A stretch of DNA of 7,081 nucleotides from Verrucomicrobiales bacterium (GTDB lineage: Bacteria > Verrucomicrobiota > Verrucomicrobiia > Limisphaerales > UBA1100), in contig WTHG01000256.1 of NCBI GenBank assembly GCA_011523245.1, positions 1 to 7,081 of the forward strand, read 5' to 3'. The position numbers and the translations under genes were made by a program. The notes beneath the pieces were generated by a model. The model was not told the origin of the DNA, ran no database searches, and saw only the letters and a list, made by a program, of their open reading frames with translations. The stretch's first letter is position 1, and each line of letters starts with the position of its first letter. Below, in pieces: positions 1-7,081 of the stretch.

Positions 1-612
1 CGATCGCTCATACCCCGTTGCCCGATCGCCGCCGATGCAAATGCCGAGGATACCCGGCCCACAACCTTTACCCTGCGCCTGTTGCACCGCGTCGAGGATC
101 ACCTTGCGGCAGCCGTCGAGATCGCGGTTGGCCTTGAGCGGCGTGTTTGGCAGCGAATATTGCGCGCCCACATTCTCGCAGCCGCCGCCCTTGAGCATCA
201 GCCGTACGGCCACGTGCGCCTCGCGATGTTGATGAAAATGAAAGGACGGGGCGCCCGGGCCCACATTGGTGCCGTCATTTTTGCCGGTCAACGAATCCAC
301 TGAATTCTGCCGAAGATACCCGCGCTTTGTCGCCTCGGTCACGGCCTTCCGTGCCGTGTCCTCAAAGGTCATCTGATCAAACCCCACCGGGCAATCGACG
401 TAAAACAGCACGCTGCCGGTATCCTGACAGATCGGCTGGGATTTCTCCTTCGCCAGCGCTATATTGCGCTCAATGATCTTCATCGCATTCTCAGCGATGG
501 TGTCCTTTTTCTCATTCTCCAACGCCTGCAACACGCCCCGCTGCACATCATCCGGTATCTCCGCGGACGTGCGCCGGACAATCTCAATCACTGACTCAAA
601 AAGCTGCTCCAT
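1..612 (-). CDS. Class I fumarase-type Fe-S hydro-lyase, alpha region (3' end missing)
   Basis: N-terminal 204 codons of an oxygen-sensitive [4Fe-4S] hydro-lyase of the fumarate hydratase class I / tartrate dehydratase alpha family; the frame is open to the window edge. Fumarase hydrates fumarate to malate in the TCA cycle, in the cytosol. Visible motifs: PICQDTG (60-66, Cys62 is the expected first cluster ligand), LTGKNDGTNVGPG (108-120), MLKGGGCENVG (139-149) and GCGPGILGICIGGDRATGY (183-201), where Cys184 aligns with the second cluster ligand of E. coli FumA (Cys224). The third ligand would lie beyond the edge. The ATG at 612-610 has a weak GGGG six bases upstream. The short N-terminus before the first cysteine resembles the two-subunit or archaeal-type enzymes more than E. 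coli FumA. Whether a beta subunit is fused or separate, and whether the substrate is fumarate or tartrate, cannot be decided here. The gene is divergent from the GrpE-like gene. Confidence 0.9.
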   Translation of the reverse strand, partial: MEQLFESVIEIVRRTSAEIPDDVQRGVLQALENEKKDTIAENAMKIIERNIALAKEKSQPICQDTGSVLFYVDCPVGFDQMTFEDTARKAVTEATKRGYLRQNSVDSLTGKNDGTNVGPGAPSFHFHQHREAHVAVRLMLKGGGCENVGAQYSLPNTPLKANRDLDGCRKVILDAVQQAQGKGCGPGILGICIGGDRATGYERS

Positions 613-716
613 GCAAAGCCCCACGCTACGAATCACGCCCCGCGCTGTCAATGCGCCACACCGCGCGGCGATTGGCCGTTGACGCACGGCTTTCCAATCG
701 GCAACGTCCCGTCTGC
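613..716. promoter_or_regulatory. Divergent spacer between the hydratase and GrpE-like genes
   Basis: This 104-base spacer must hold the start signals for the leftward hydratase gene and the rightward GrpE-like gene, assuming the latter starts at 717. On the + strand a TTGACG at 679-684 resembles a -35 element, but the hexamer 17 bases on (CAACGT, 702-707) is a poor -10 match. No operator-like inverted repeat or riboswitch-like structure stands out. The regulatory role is inferred from gene orientation only. Confidence 0.35.
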
Positions 717-1553
717 ATGAGTGAGGAATCAAATCCGGAATCCGCGCCTGCCAGCTCACCCCGTAAATCCGGCGGCGGCAAGCTCAAGCCGTTGCCCCTG
801 CCGGTGGCCGTGCCGAAATGGCCGTTCTTGACCGCCGACATTATTTTCATCGGACTCGGCTACTGGATCAGCACTCTCATTCAGGGCGAGCCCCAATCCT
901 GGCAAATCATCAGCATTCTTGTGTGCGCCGGGCTGGGCGCGGGCTTTGCAGTGGCACCGTTTTATTTTGAATACCGCGCCGAGGCAAAGGCCGTGGAGAT
1001 TGCCCAGCTGACCACTGTGGCCAAAGAGGTGAACAAAATGGAGGAGACTGCCCAGTTGATTGCTGAGGCGTCAGCAAACTGGTCGGCCGTTCAGGAAACC
1101 TCCGAACAAACCGCCAAGCTCGCGGAGGAAATCGCATCCGGCATGGCCGCCACGGTAAAAGATCACGACGCCTTCATGGCCAACGCCAACACCGAGGAAT
1201 TGAGCACACTCAAGTTGGAGGTGGAAAAACTCCGGCGCGTTGAGGCCGACTGGGCCAACACGCTGGTCGGCGTGCTCGATCTGGTGTATCGCCTCGAGCA
1301 ATCGGCCATCGCCTCGGGCAAGGAACAATTCATCCAAACCATGGGCCAGTTTCAGGGCCAATGTCGCGAGGTCGCGCGCCGTGTGGGTTTGGTGGCGTTC
1401 GAAGCGGAGAACGGCGCGCCGTTTAATCCCGAGGAACACGCCCTGCCCGATGGCGAATCTGCTGGGGACCATGCGGTGATCTCCCAAACCCGCCTGCCTG
1501 GCTTCAAGCTGCAGGGCAAGCTGGTGCGCAAACCGCTGGTCGCCGTGGGCTAA
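717..1553 (+). CDS. Membrane-anchored GrpE-like protein with coiled coil
   Basis: Protein of 278 aa. A polar, basic N-terminus (1-35, rich in Pro/Ser/Lys) is followed by two hydrophobic segments (about 38-55 and 62-82) separated by a short polar turn, then a charged, Ala/Glu-rich helical region (about 85-175) with coiled-coil character. From about 178 to 278 it resembles GrpE: a helix WANTLVGVLDLVYRLEQS, then ARRVGLVAFEAENGAPFNPEEHA (about 220-242) and a final GFKLQGKLVRKPLVAVG (262-278), matching the GrpE beta-wing pattern (Gly, F-x-P-x-x-H, then GY-x-L-x-G-R-x-x-R-x-A-x-V). GrpE drives ADP release from DnaK. Inferred topology: N- and C-termini cytoplasmic, so the domain could recruit DnaK at the membrane. 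An in-frame upstream ATG at 651 would add 22 Arg-rich residues; 717 is preferred because that extension looks non-coding, though neither start has a clear Shine-Dalgarno. The function is inferred; a canonical soluble GrpE presumably exists elsewhere. Confidence 0.75.
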   Translation: MSEESNPESAPASSPRKSGGGKLKPLPLPVAVPKWPFLTADIIFIGLGYWISTLIQGEPQSWQIISILVCAGLGAGFAVAPFYFEYRAEAKAVEIAQLTTVAKEVNKMEETAQLIAEASANWSAVQETSEQTAKLAEEIASGMAATVKDHDAFMANANTEELSTLKLEVEKLRRVEADWANTLVGVLDLVYRLEQSAIASGKEQFIQTMGQFQGQCREVARRVGLVAFEAENGAPFNPEEHALPDGESAGDHAVISQTRLPGFKLQGKLVRKPLVAVG

Positions 1554-2329
1554 TGCTTGCGGCTTGCGTGCGCGCACACGCCGCGCGTGCTGGCCGCTAT
1601 AAACTCCAGCATCTCCCGCGCCTTGTTTCCCGGCTGCGAAGCCAGCGCCTCCGCCACGGTTGACCCCACGTTTTTCCCCTCAACAAAAATCCGTTTATAA
1701 TGAAAATTCAACTCCTGCCGTTGTTCGGCGGTGAATCCGGCTCGGCGCAGGCCCACGATATTCAGGCCGCATAATTTGTTCACCCCAAACGCCATCGTGT
1801 AGGGCGGTAGATCCTGACTCACGGCCGCGTTGCCCTGCATCATTGCCAACGTGCCCACGCGCACAAACTGATGCACCGCGCAATGACCGGAAAGGAACAC
1901 GCGATCGGCGATCACCGCATGGCCTCCGATCAACGCGCCATTGGCAAAGATGTTGTCATTGCCGATCTCCGCGTTGTGGCCCACATGACTGTGCGCCATG
2001 AAAAAGTTTCCCGATCCAATTACCGTATCTTCGTCCGCCGTGTTGGAACGATGGAATGTCACGTGCTCTCGAATCACATTGTCATCTCCAAGGCGCAGTC
2101 GGGTGTGTTCCCCATCGAACTTGAGATCCTGCGGCGCATCCCCAATCACCGCGCCGGTATGAATGATGTTGTTCAACCCGACCACGGTGTGGCCGGTAAG
2201 ATGCGCATGCGGTCCAATCCGGCAGCCGGCACCCACGCGCACATTCGCATCAATCACCGCATACGGCCCTACCTGCACGGATTCGTGCAGCTCGGCTTTC
2301 GGATCAATCACGGCCGTCGGGTGAATCAT
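1550..2329 (-). CDS. lpxA: Acyl-[ACP]--UDP-N-acetylglucosamine O-acyltransferase LpxA
   Basis: Catalyses the first step of lipid A synthesis, moving a 3-hydroxyacyl chain from ACP to the 3-OH of UDP-GlcNAc in the cytosol. It is 259 aa, against 262 in E. coli. Residues 1-180 form a left-handed beta helix of hexapeptide repeats (for example HPTAVI, ESVQVG, NVRVGA), and the C-terminus is helical. Family hallmarks: NIIHTGAVIGDAPQDLKF (54-71); H115 and H118 in HVGHN, H118 being the counterpart of catalytic His125 of E. coli; H137 and H153 (in AVHQF), matching His144 and His160; PPYTMAFGVN (175-184) and GLRRAGF (193-199). G166 sits where E. coli has the chain-length ruler Gly173. The ATG at 2329-2327 has GGGGGA (2340-2335) five bases upstream. 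It is last in the leftward gene run, 50 bases after radC. The usual neighbours lpxD, fabZ and lpxB are not present in the window. The 3' end overlaps the convergent GrpE-like gene by four bases. Confidence 0.96.
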   Translation of the reverse strand: MIHPTAVIDPKAELHESVQVGPYAVIDANVRVGAGCRIGPHAHLTGHTVVGLNNIIHTGAVIGDAPQDLKFDGEHTRLRLGDDNVIREHVTFHRSNTADEDTVIGSGNFFMAHSHVGHNAEIGNDNIFANGALIGGHAVIADRVFLSGHCAVHQFVRVGTLAMMQGNAAVSQDLPPYTMAFGVNKLCGLNIVGLRRAGFTAEQRQELNFHYKRIFVEGKNVGSTVAEALASQPGNKAREMLEFIAASTRGVCAHASRKH

Positions 2330-2334
2330 GGGAA

Positions 2335-2340
2335 TCCCCC
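2335..2340 (-). promoter_or_regulatory. Ribosome binding site of lpxA
   Basis: GGGGGA on the minus strand, five bases before the lpxA ATG. It is one of the few recognisable Shine-Dalgarno-like sequences in the run and supports the ATG at 2329. Confidence 0.5.
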
Positions 2341-2379
2341 AATACCGAAGGATGGCTCAAAGCCCAAGCTTCAAATCGG

Positions 2380-3090
2380 TCATTCGTAAAAGTATCCGTG
2401 TTCCTTGAGCGAAAAAAAATCTTGTTCCCGCTCGTCGGTCCGCCGACCAAGGATGACGTGATCCAGCACTTCAATCTTAAGCAATCGCCCAGCTCGAATA
2501 AGATCACGCGTCACGGTGATGTCCGCCTTGGAGGGTGTCGGATCGCCGCTGGGATGATTATGCACCAGAACCACCGCCGAGGCATTCGCCGCCACTGCGT
2601 GCCGAAAAACGTCGCGCGGATGTACAATGGCGGCATCCAACGTGCCGCGTGTCAGTGGCACCTTTCTCAGGAGGCGTCGGCGTGTATCGAGCAATAGTGC
2701 ATAAAAATGTTCCACCGAGTAGGGTCGACATTCCTCTCGCAGCAACTCCGCCACTGCCGCCGGTTGATCCAATAACGGTGCGGCCGTCTGAATCTCCACC
2801 ACCATTCGCCGGGCTAGGGTGAACGCCGCCTTCAGGGCAATTGCCTTGTCCCGGCCAACGCCGCGAATTTCCCTTATTTCTTCCAGGCTCGCACGGGACA
2901 TTTCGCTTAAGGTCCCAAACCGCTGGATTAGTGCGCGCCCCACATCCACCGCGGATTGACCGCGCAAGCCGGTGCGCAGCAGAATGGCGATCAACTCGGC
3001 ATCGGTCAGCGCATCGGCTCCATGCTCGGCCAGCCGTTCGCGCGGGCGTTCATGCTGCGGCAAATCCTTGATCCGTGATGGGAGGGTCAC
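2380..3090 (-). CDS. radC: RadC family JAMM/MPN-domain protein
   Basis: Full-length RadC (236 aa; the family is about 220-230). The N-terminal part has the family opening IKDLPQHERPRERL (7-20), a helical region ALTDAELIAILLRTG (27-41) and a helix-hairpin-helix-like IRGVGRDKAIALKA (75-88). The C-terminal JAB/MPN domain (about 110-236) carries the zinc-binding JAMM signature HNHPSGDPTPSKAD at 177-190 (H177, H179, D190). The C-terminus SLKEHGYFYE is typical. The family was once called a DNA repair protein, but that assignment was not upheld and the biochemical function remains unsettled; the fold suggests a metal-dependent hydrolase, perhaps acting with DNA. The start is GTG at 3090-3088, the most upstream in-frame start, fitting the family's N-terminal motif. 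No clear Shine-Dalgarno is seen. It lies 37 bases after hflX and 50 before lpxA. Confidence 0.95.
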   Translation of the reverse strand: MTLPSRIKDLPQHERPRERLAEHGADALTDAELIAILLRTGLRGQSAVDVGRALIQRFGTLSEMSRASLEEIREIRGVGRDKAIALKAAFTLARRMVVEIQTAAPLLDQPAAVAELLREECRPYSVEHFYALLLDTRRRLLRKVPLTRGTLDAAIVHPRDVFRHAVAANASAVVLVHNHPSGDPTPSKADITVTRDLIRAGRLLKIEVLDHVILGRRTDEREQDFFSLKEHGYFYE

Positions 3091-3127
3091 GTTTGGAATC
3101 GTGAACTTTTAAAGTGCCCGCGCAAGG

Positions 3128-4408
<1,281 letters not shown>

Positions 4409-4416
4409 TGGTCAAT

Positions 4417-5298
4417 TTAGCAATGGCTCAATATGCGGCGGGCCGTTTCGGCGGGCGCTTCGTCTGCCGACACACTCAGGCGCACCGCTCCCTGCAGGCG
4501 GCGGAACCAGGTCTTCTGTCGTCGTGCGAATTGCCATGTGCGGGATTTAACCATCGCGACGGTGTTCGGCAAGTCCTGTTCGCCTTGGAGGTACCCAATA
4601 ACCTGTCGATATCCAAGGGCTTGTTGCGCGACGCGATTGTCCTCCAAGGCTGCACGCAGGGAACAAGTTTCCTCCACCAAGCCGGCCGCAAACATCGCTT
4701 CCACCCGCGCCTCAATGCGGGCACGCAAATCTTCGCGTTCCCGTTCGATCAGAAAAAAGTTGCTTGGCACCGTGTTCTGCCACTCGGCGCGCTGCTCGGA
4801 ATAGGGTTTGCCCGTTAAGCGAATGACCTCCAACGCCCGGACAACTCGTCGGGGGTTTTGTTGGTCTATGCGTTCGAACGTCTCGGTATCGGCCGCCTTC
4901 AACTCGACCAATTGTTCCTCGTGACTCTTCGCTTCGATTTCGGCCCGCACAGCCGCATCTGCTGGTGGTGATTCCCCCAACCCCTCCAGCCATGCCTGAA
5001 AGTAAAGCCCCGTTCCTCCGCAATAAATCGGTCTTTCAATTTTCCTTTCGGCCGCTGTCGCTTCCCGGACAAACCGCGCGGCGTCATAGGTTTCCTCCAA
5101 TCCTGCGCACTCGATCAGATGATGCGGAATTCCTGCCTGCTCGGCTTCCGATGGTTTGGCCGTGCCAATGTCCAGGCCGCGGTACACCTGCATGGAATCA
5201 ACCGAAATGATTTCGCCCTGAAGGCGTTCGGCAATTTTTATCGCCACGGCGCTCTTGCCGCTGGCGGTGGGGCCGGCGATGCAGATGGGGCCGCCCAT
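4417..5298 (-). CDS. miaA: tRNA dimethylallyltransferase MiaA
   Basis: Transfers a dimethylallyl group to N6 of A37 in tRNAs reading codons that begin with U, the first step toward i6A/ms2i6A, which steadies codon-anticodon pairing. It is 293 aa, a bacterial-length enzyme without the C-terminal zinc finger of eukaryotic forms. Motifs: P-loop GPTASGKS (9-16), ISVDSMQVYRGLDIGTAKPS (31-50, with D34 the expected catalytic Asp), PHHLI (58-62), CGGTGLY (93-99), NPRRVVRALEV (148-158) and ALGYRQVIGYL (227-237). The ATG at 5298-5296 directly abuts the lspA stop codon, and an AAGGA lies seven bases upstream inside lspA, so translational coupling is likely. It is followed by hflX after eight bases. Confidence 0.97.
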   Translation of the reverse strand: MGGPICIAGPTASGKSAVAIKIAERLQGEIISVDSMQVYRGLDIGTAKPSEAEQAGIPHHLIECAGLEETYDAARFVREATAAERKIERPIYCGGTGLYFQAWLEGLGESPPADAAVRAEIEAKSHEEQLVELKAADTETFERIDQQNPRRVVRALEVIRLTGKPYSEQRAEWQNTVPSNFFLIEREREDLRARIEARVEAMFAAGLVEETCSLRAALEDNRVAQQALGYRQVIGYLQGEQDLPNTVAMVKSRTWQFARRQKTWFRRLQGAVRLSVSADEAPAETARRILSHC

Positions 5299-5850
5299 CT
5301 ATTCGTCCTTGGCTTGGTTTTCCTCTGCCTCCTGTTCGCGCCATGCCATCACAAACAACAATCCAACGCCGATACAAATTCCCATATCGGCAATATTGAA
5401 TGCGGGATACCCAATCTCGTTCCCTCCCCGTTGCTTGAGATAAAAGCGGACGAAATCGACCACATGCTCATGCACCACCCGATCAATGAGATTTCCCACT
5501 ATGCCCCCGATGAGCATGCCCATGGCCAGCTTGCCCGTTGGGGTGCGTATTTCAAACTGATGGCGCCAATGAATGAGTGCTCCCAGGGCGATCACCGAAA
5601 TCACCGCCAGCTGCAGGCTCTTGCCTTGAAACTGACTCCACGCCGCGCCGGTGTTGTGCCAGTTCACAAACTTAAGAAATCCTTCAATTATTATAATCTG
5701 CTGGGTGTTTGGTTCGATTGTATTGATGACGATTAACTTTGTGAGTTGATCGGCCAGCAGCACGAGCGCCGCCGTCAGAAGGATGCGTTTCTCTTGCAGA
5801 AACGGCACGGTCCCGTTGGGTGCCGGGGCGTCGTTGGAATTCATGAGCAC
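5299..5850 (-). CDS. lspA: Lipoprotein signal peptidase (signal peptidase II) LspA
   Basis: Inner-membrane aspartyl protease that cleaves the signal peptide from prolipoproteins after diacylglyceryl addition. It is 183 aa with four predicted membrane helices (about 23-43, 79-95, 107-123, 152-170). Motifs: ADQLTK (33-38), NTGAAWSQF (66-74), GGIVGNLIDR (115-124), VVDF (130-133) and PAFNIADMGI (149-158). By comparison with P. aeruginosa LspA (Asp124/Asp143), the catalytic pair should be D132 and D155; D123 is the other conserved Asp. The spacing of 23 residues is four longer than in that enzyme, with a polar loop at about 138-147. The C-terminal tail (171-183) is strongly acidic. The GTG start at 5850-5848 is favoured over the ATG at 5844 because AGGG (5861-5858) is seven bases before the GTG and 13 before the ATG. 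The gene begins nine bases after dnaN. Confidence 0.95.
   Translation of the reverse strand: MLMNSNDAPAPNGTVPFLQEKRILLTAALVLLADQLTKLIVINTIEPNTQQIIIIEGFLKFVNWHNTGAAWSQFQGKSLQLAVISVIALGALIHWRHQFEIRTPTGKLAMGMLIGGIVGNLIDRVVHEHVVDFVRFYLKQRGGNEIGYPAFNIADMGICIGVGLLFVMAWREQEAEENQAKDE
5306..5310 (-). promoter_or_regulatory. Ribosome binding site of miaA inside lspA
   Basis: AAGGA on the minus strand, seven bases before the miaA ATG and within the last codons of lspA. It is the best Shine-Dalgarno match in the cluster. With the abutting TAG/ATG it indicates coupled translation of lspA and miaA. Confidence 0.6.
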
Positions 5851-5857
5851 GCGTGCG

Positions 5858-5861
5858 CCCT
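5858..5861 (-). promoter_or_regulatory. Ribosome binding site deciding the lspA GTG start
   Basis: AGGG on the minus strand, overlapping the dnaN TAG stop codon and lying seven bases before the GTG at 5850. The in-frame ATG two codons later would be 13 bases away, so the GTG start is preferred. The match is short. Confidence 0.4.
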
Positions 5862-6963
5862 AGTTCGTGCGCATGGGCATGAGCACGTAGAGGAACGGCG
5901 TGTTGCTCTTGATCACGCCGGGACTGAGGCTGTCGGTCAACTCCACGTAAATCTCGTCGCCCTCCAAAATCTTAAGGGGATCCATGAGGTATACGGGATT
6001 GAATGCCACTTCGATTTCCGGGCCGGTGTACTGGATGGCGATGGATTCGCGTCCTGATCCGATGTCCGGCGTGTTGGCGGTGATGGACAAGGTGTTGTCG
6101 GCGAACTTGAGCTTCACCGAGTTGGCCTTGTCGCTGGTGATTTGATCCGCCCGTCGCAGGGCATGGTTCAACTCTTCCTTAACCAGGGTGATGCGTTGCT
6201 CGCTCTCGGCTGGGATAACCTGTTTGTAATTCGGAAAATTTCCTTCCACCAACTTGCTGTGGATGCGGATGGGTTCGCCCGTTTCCTGAGGTACGTTGAA
6301 TTCGGCGTGCGTTTCTCCCACCGCTATCTCCACTTCCCCTTCGGCCGTCAACAACCGCTGTAACTCGGCCACCGCCTTGGTTGGCAGAATGAACTGCGCT
6401 TTGGCTCCTCCTTCGATTTCCTCCTCAACCAATGCCAACCTTCGTCCATCGGTGGACACCAGCGTCAGGCGCTCGGGTTCAGCCACGATGTTGATTCCGT
6501 TGAGGGTGTGTCGTGATTCATCGGTGGACACCGCGTAGGATGTTTTGCGAATCATCTCGCGAAACTTTGCCTGGGCGACCTTGATTTTTCCGCTTTCCTG
6601 AAATTTTGCCGTGGGCGGATACTCGTCTGCCCCTATCCCGTGGAGTTTGTAGTTCGCCGCCCCGGCCTGAACCGTGGCTATTTCTTTGTCGTTGATCTCT
6701 ATCTCTATCTCATTCGCTTCGATCTCGCGGACGAGGCCAAATAACCGTTTGGCTGGCAGCGATGAGGCCCCTTCCACTTCCACCTTTGCGGGAATGGTGG
6801 CGTTGATGCTCACCTCCAAATCCGTGGCGCGCAGCTCCAGCTTGTTTTCGCCGGCGATCAGCAGCACGTTGGACAGAATCGGGAGAGTCGAGCGGGCTCC
6901 CACCACGTTCTGCACTGTCTGCAGGCCGGAGGAGAGGTCTTCCTTGGAAACGGAGATTTTCAC
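5860..6963 (-). CDS. dnaN: DNA polymerase III beta subunit (sliding clamp) DnaN
   Basis: Ring-forming processivity clamp that holds DNA polymerase III and other enzymes on DNA. It is 367 aa (E. coli 366) and should fold into three clamp domains, about 1-120, 125-245 and 246-367. Recognisable blocks: TLPILSNVLL (26-35), ATDLEVSI (46-53), LPAKRLFGLVREI (69-81), GADEYPP (111-117), RHTLNGI (151-157), STDGRRLAL (170-178), VEGNFPNYKQVIP in domain 3 and the C-terminal VLMPMRTN (360-367), the conserved edge of the partner-binding pocket. The start is GTG at 6963-6961, since MKISVSKEDL matches the family N-terminus; there is no evident Shine-Dalgarno. It is the first gene of the leftward run, with a possible promoter and DnaA box upstream. 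dnaN often follows dnaA; here the upstream gene lies outside the window. Confidence 0.97.
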   Translation of the reverse strand: MKISVSKEDLSSGLQTVQNVVGARSTLPILSNVLLIAGENKLELRATDLEVSINATIPAKVEVEGASSLPAKRLFGLVREIEANEIEIEINDKEIATVQAGAANYKLHGIGADEYPPTAKFQESGKIKVAQAKFREMIRKTSYAVSTDESRHTLNGINIVAEPERLTLVSTDGRRLALVEEEIEGGAKAQFILPTKAVAELQRLLTAEGEVEIAVGETHAEFNVPQETGEPIRIHSKLVEGNFPNYKQVIPAESEQRITLVKEELNHALRRADQITSDKANSVKLKFADNTLSITANTPDIGSGRESIAIQYTGPEIEVAFNPVYLMDPLKILEGDEIYVELTDSLSPGVIKSNTPFLYVLMPMRTN

Positions 6964-7014
6964 GGGTGCTTACTACAAGATGAATTCTTAAAGAACCAAA
7001 GTCTTATTAAGGGG

Positions 7015-7023
7015 CGTGGATAA
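7015..7023 (-). promoter_or_regulatory. Candidate DnaA box upstream of dnaN
   Basis: TTATCCACG on the minus strand differs from the DnaA box TTATCCACA only at the last base. It overlaps the possible -10 element of dnaN, a position suited to repression or modulation by DnaA. A single near-match can occur by chance, but the location next to dnaN raises its plausibility. Confidence 0.4.
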
Positions 7024-7045
7024 GCCAAACAACCCCGTGAGTCAA
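7017..7045 (-). promoter_or_regulatory. Possible sigma-70-type promoter of dnaN
   Basis: On the minus strand, TTGACT (7045-7040, five of six bases of the -35 consensus) is followed after 17 bases by TATCCA (7022-7017), which matches only the first half of a -10 element. Position and orientation suit transcription of dnaN and the genes after it, with an untranslated leader of roughly 50 bases. An alternative weaker pair, TTGTTT with TAATAA, lies slightly downstream. Not certain. Confidence 0.3.
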
Positions 7046-7081
7046 GAAAGCGCACCGAAAAATCTGGGCATTCTTGTACAC

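Noticed and set aside
679..707. TTGACG plus a hexamer 17 bases on as a promoter for the GrpE-like gene
   Set aside because: The downstream hexamer CAACGT shares only two bases with TATAAT, too weak to list as a promoter.
1071..1577. Long leftward open frame (168 codons) opposite the GrpE-like gene
   Set aside because: Its product has no recognisable family pattern, it lies wholly antisense to a gene with clear domain structure, and it runs into the end of lpxA. It is best explained as a shadow frame in GC-rich DNA.
1566..1590. GC-rich palindrome as a rho-independent terminator for the convergent genes
   Set aside because: The ten-base palindrome lies within the lpxA coding sequence and is not followed by a T-run on either strand.
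2350..2362. GGCT-CAA-AGCC hairpin in the radC-lpxA gap as a terminator or attenuator
   Set aside because: The stem is only four base pairs with no T-tract after it on the transcribed strand, so chance is the better explanation.
1871..2389. Rightward 172-codon open frame opposite lpxA
   Set aside because: It is the antisense of a strongly conserved LpxA sequence and is rich in His/Arg/Met as expected from reading the repeat-coding strand backwards. No start signal or family motif is visible.
3100..3115. Inverted repeat acttt-t-aaagt in the hflX-radC gap as an operator
   Set aside because: It is a short AT palindrome of five bases per arm with no second copy or known binding motif; there is not enough to support a site.
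5119..5736. Rightward 205-codon open frame opposite the 5' end of miaA and most of lspA
   Set aside because: It spans the junction of two real genes on the other strand and shows no protein family features. It is a shadow frame.

Overview
The window carries seven complete protein genes and one gene cut off at the left edge. The likely source is a Gram-negative bacterium, because it encodes lipid A synthesis (LpxA) and lipoprotein signal peptidase (LspA). Base composition looks moderately GC-rich by eye. The style of the DnaN and LspA proteins and an isolated lpxA are reminiscent of the Verrucomicrobiota/PVC group. That placement is an impression from remembered family sequences, not a search result.

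Left part (1-1553): the 5' two-thirds of a class I (iron-sulfur) fumarase-type hydratase alpha region runs leftward out of the window. Across a spacer of about 100 bases, a rightward gene encodes a two-pass membrane protein with a coiled coil and a GrpE-like C-terminal half. This is the least ordinary protein here: a nucleotide exchange factor for Hsp70 that appears to be tethered to the inner membrane.

Main part (1550-6963): six genes run leftward in tight order, dnaN, lspA, miaA, hflX, radC, lpxA. The gaps are 9, 0, 8, 37 and 50 bases, so one transcript is plausible. The products are the replication sliding clamp, signal peptidase II, a tRNA dimethylallyltransferase, a ribosome-associated GTPase, a JAMM-domain RadC protein and the first acyltransferase of lipid A synthesis. 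All six look intact, and all except hflX and radC have unambiguous enzymatic or structural roles. lpxA ends tail to tail with the GrpE-like gene, sharing four bases.

Right edge (6964-7081): the region upstream of dnaN holds a possible sigma-70-type promoter and one or two candidate DnaA boxes, so it may be the start of a dnaN regulatory region or an origin-proximal region. The window ends before this can be judged.

I see no rRNA, tRNA, CRISPR array, insertion sequence, long repeat or clear rho-independent terminator. No stretch over 300 bases lacks a gene.
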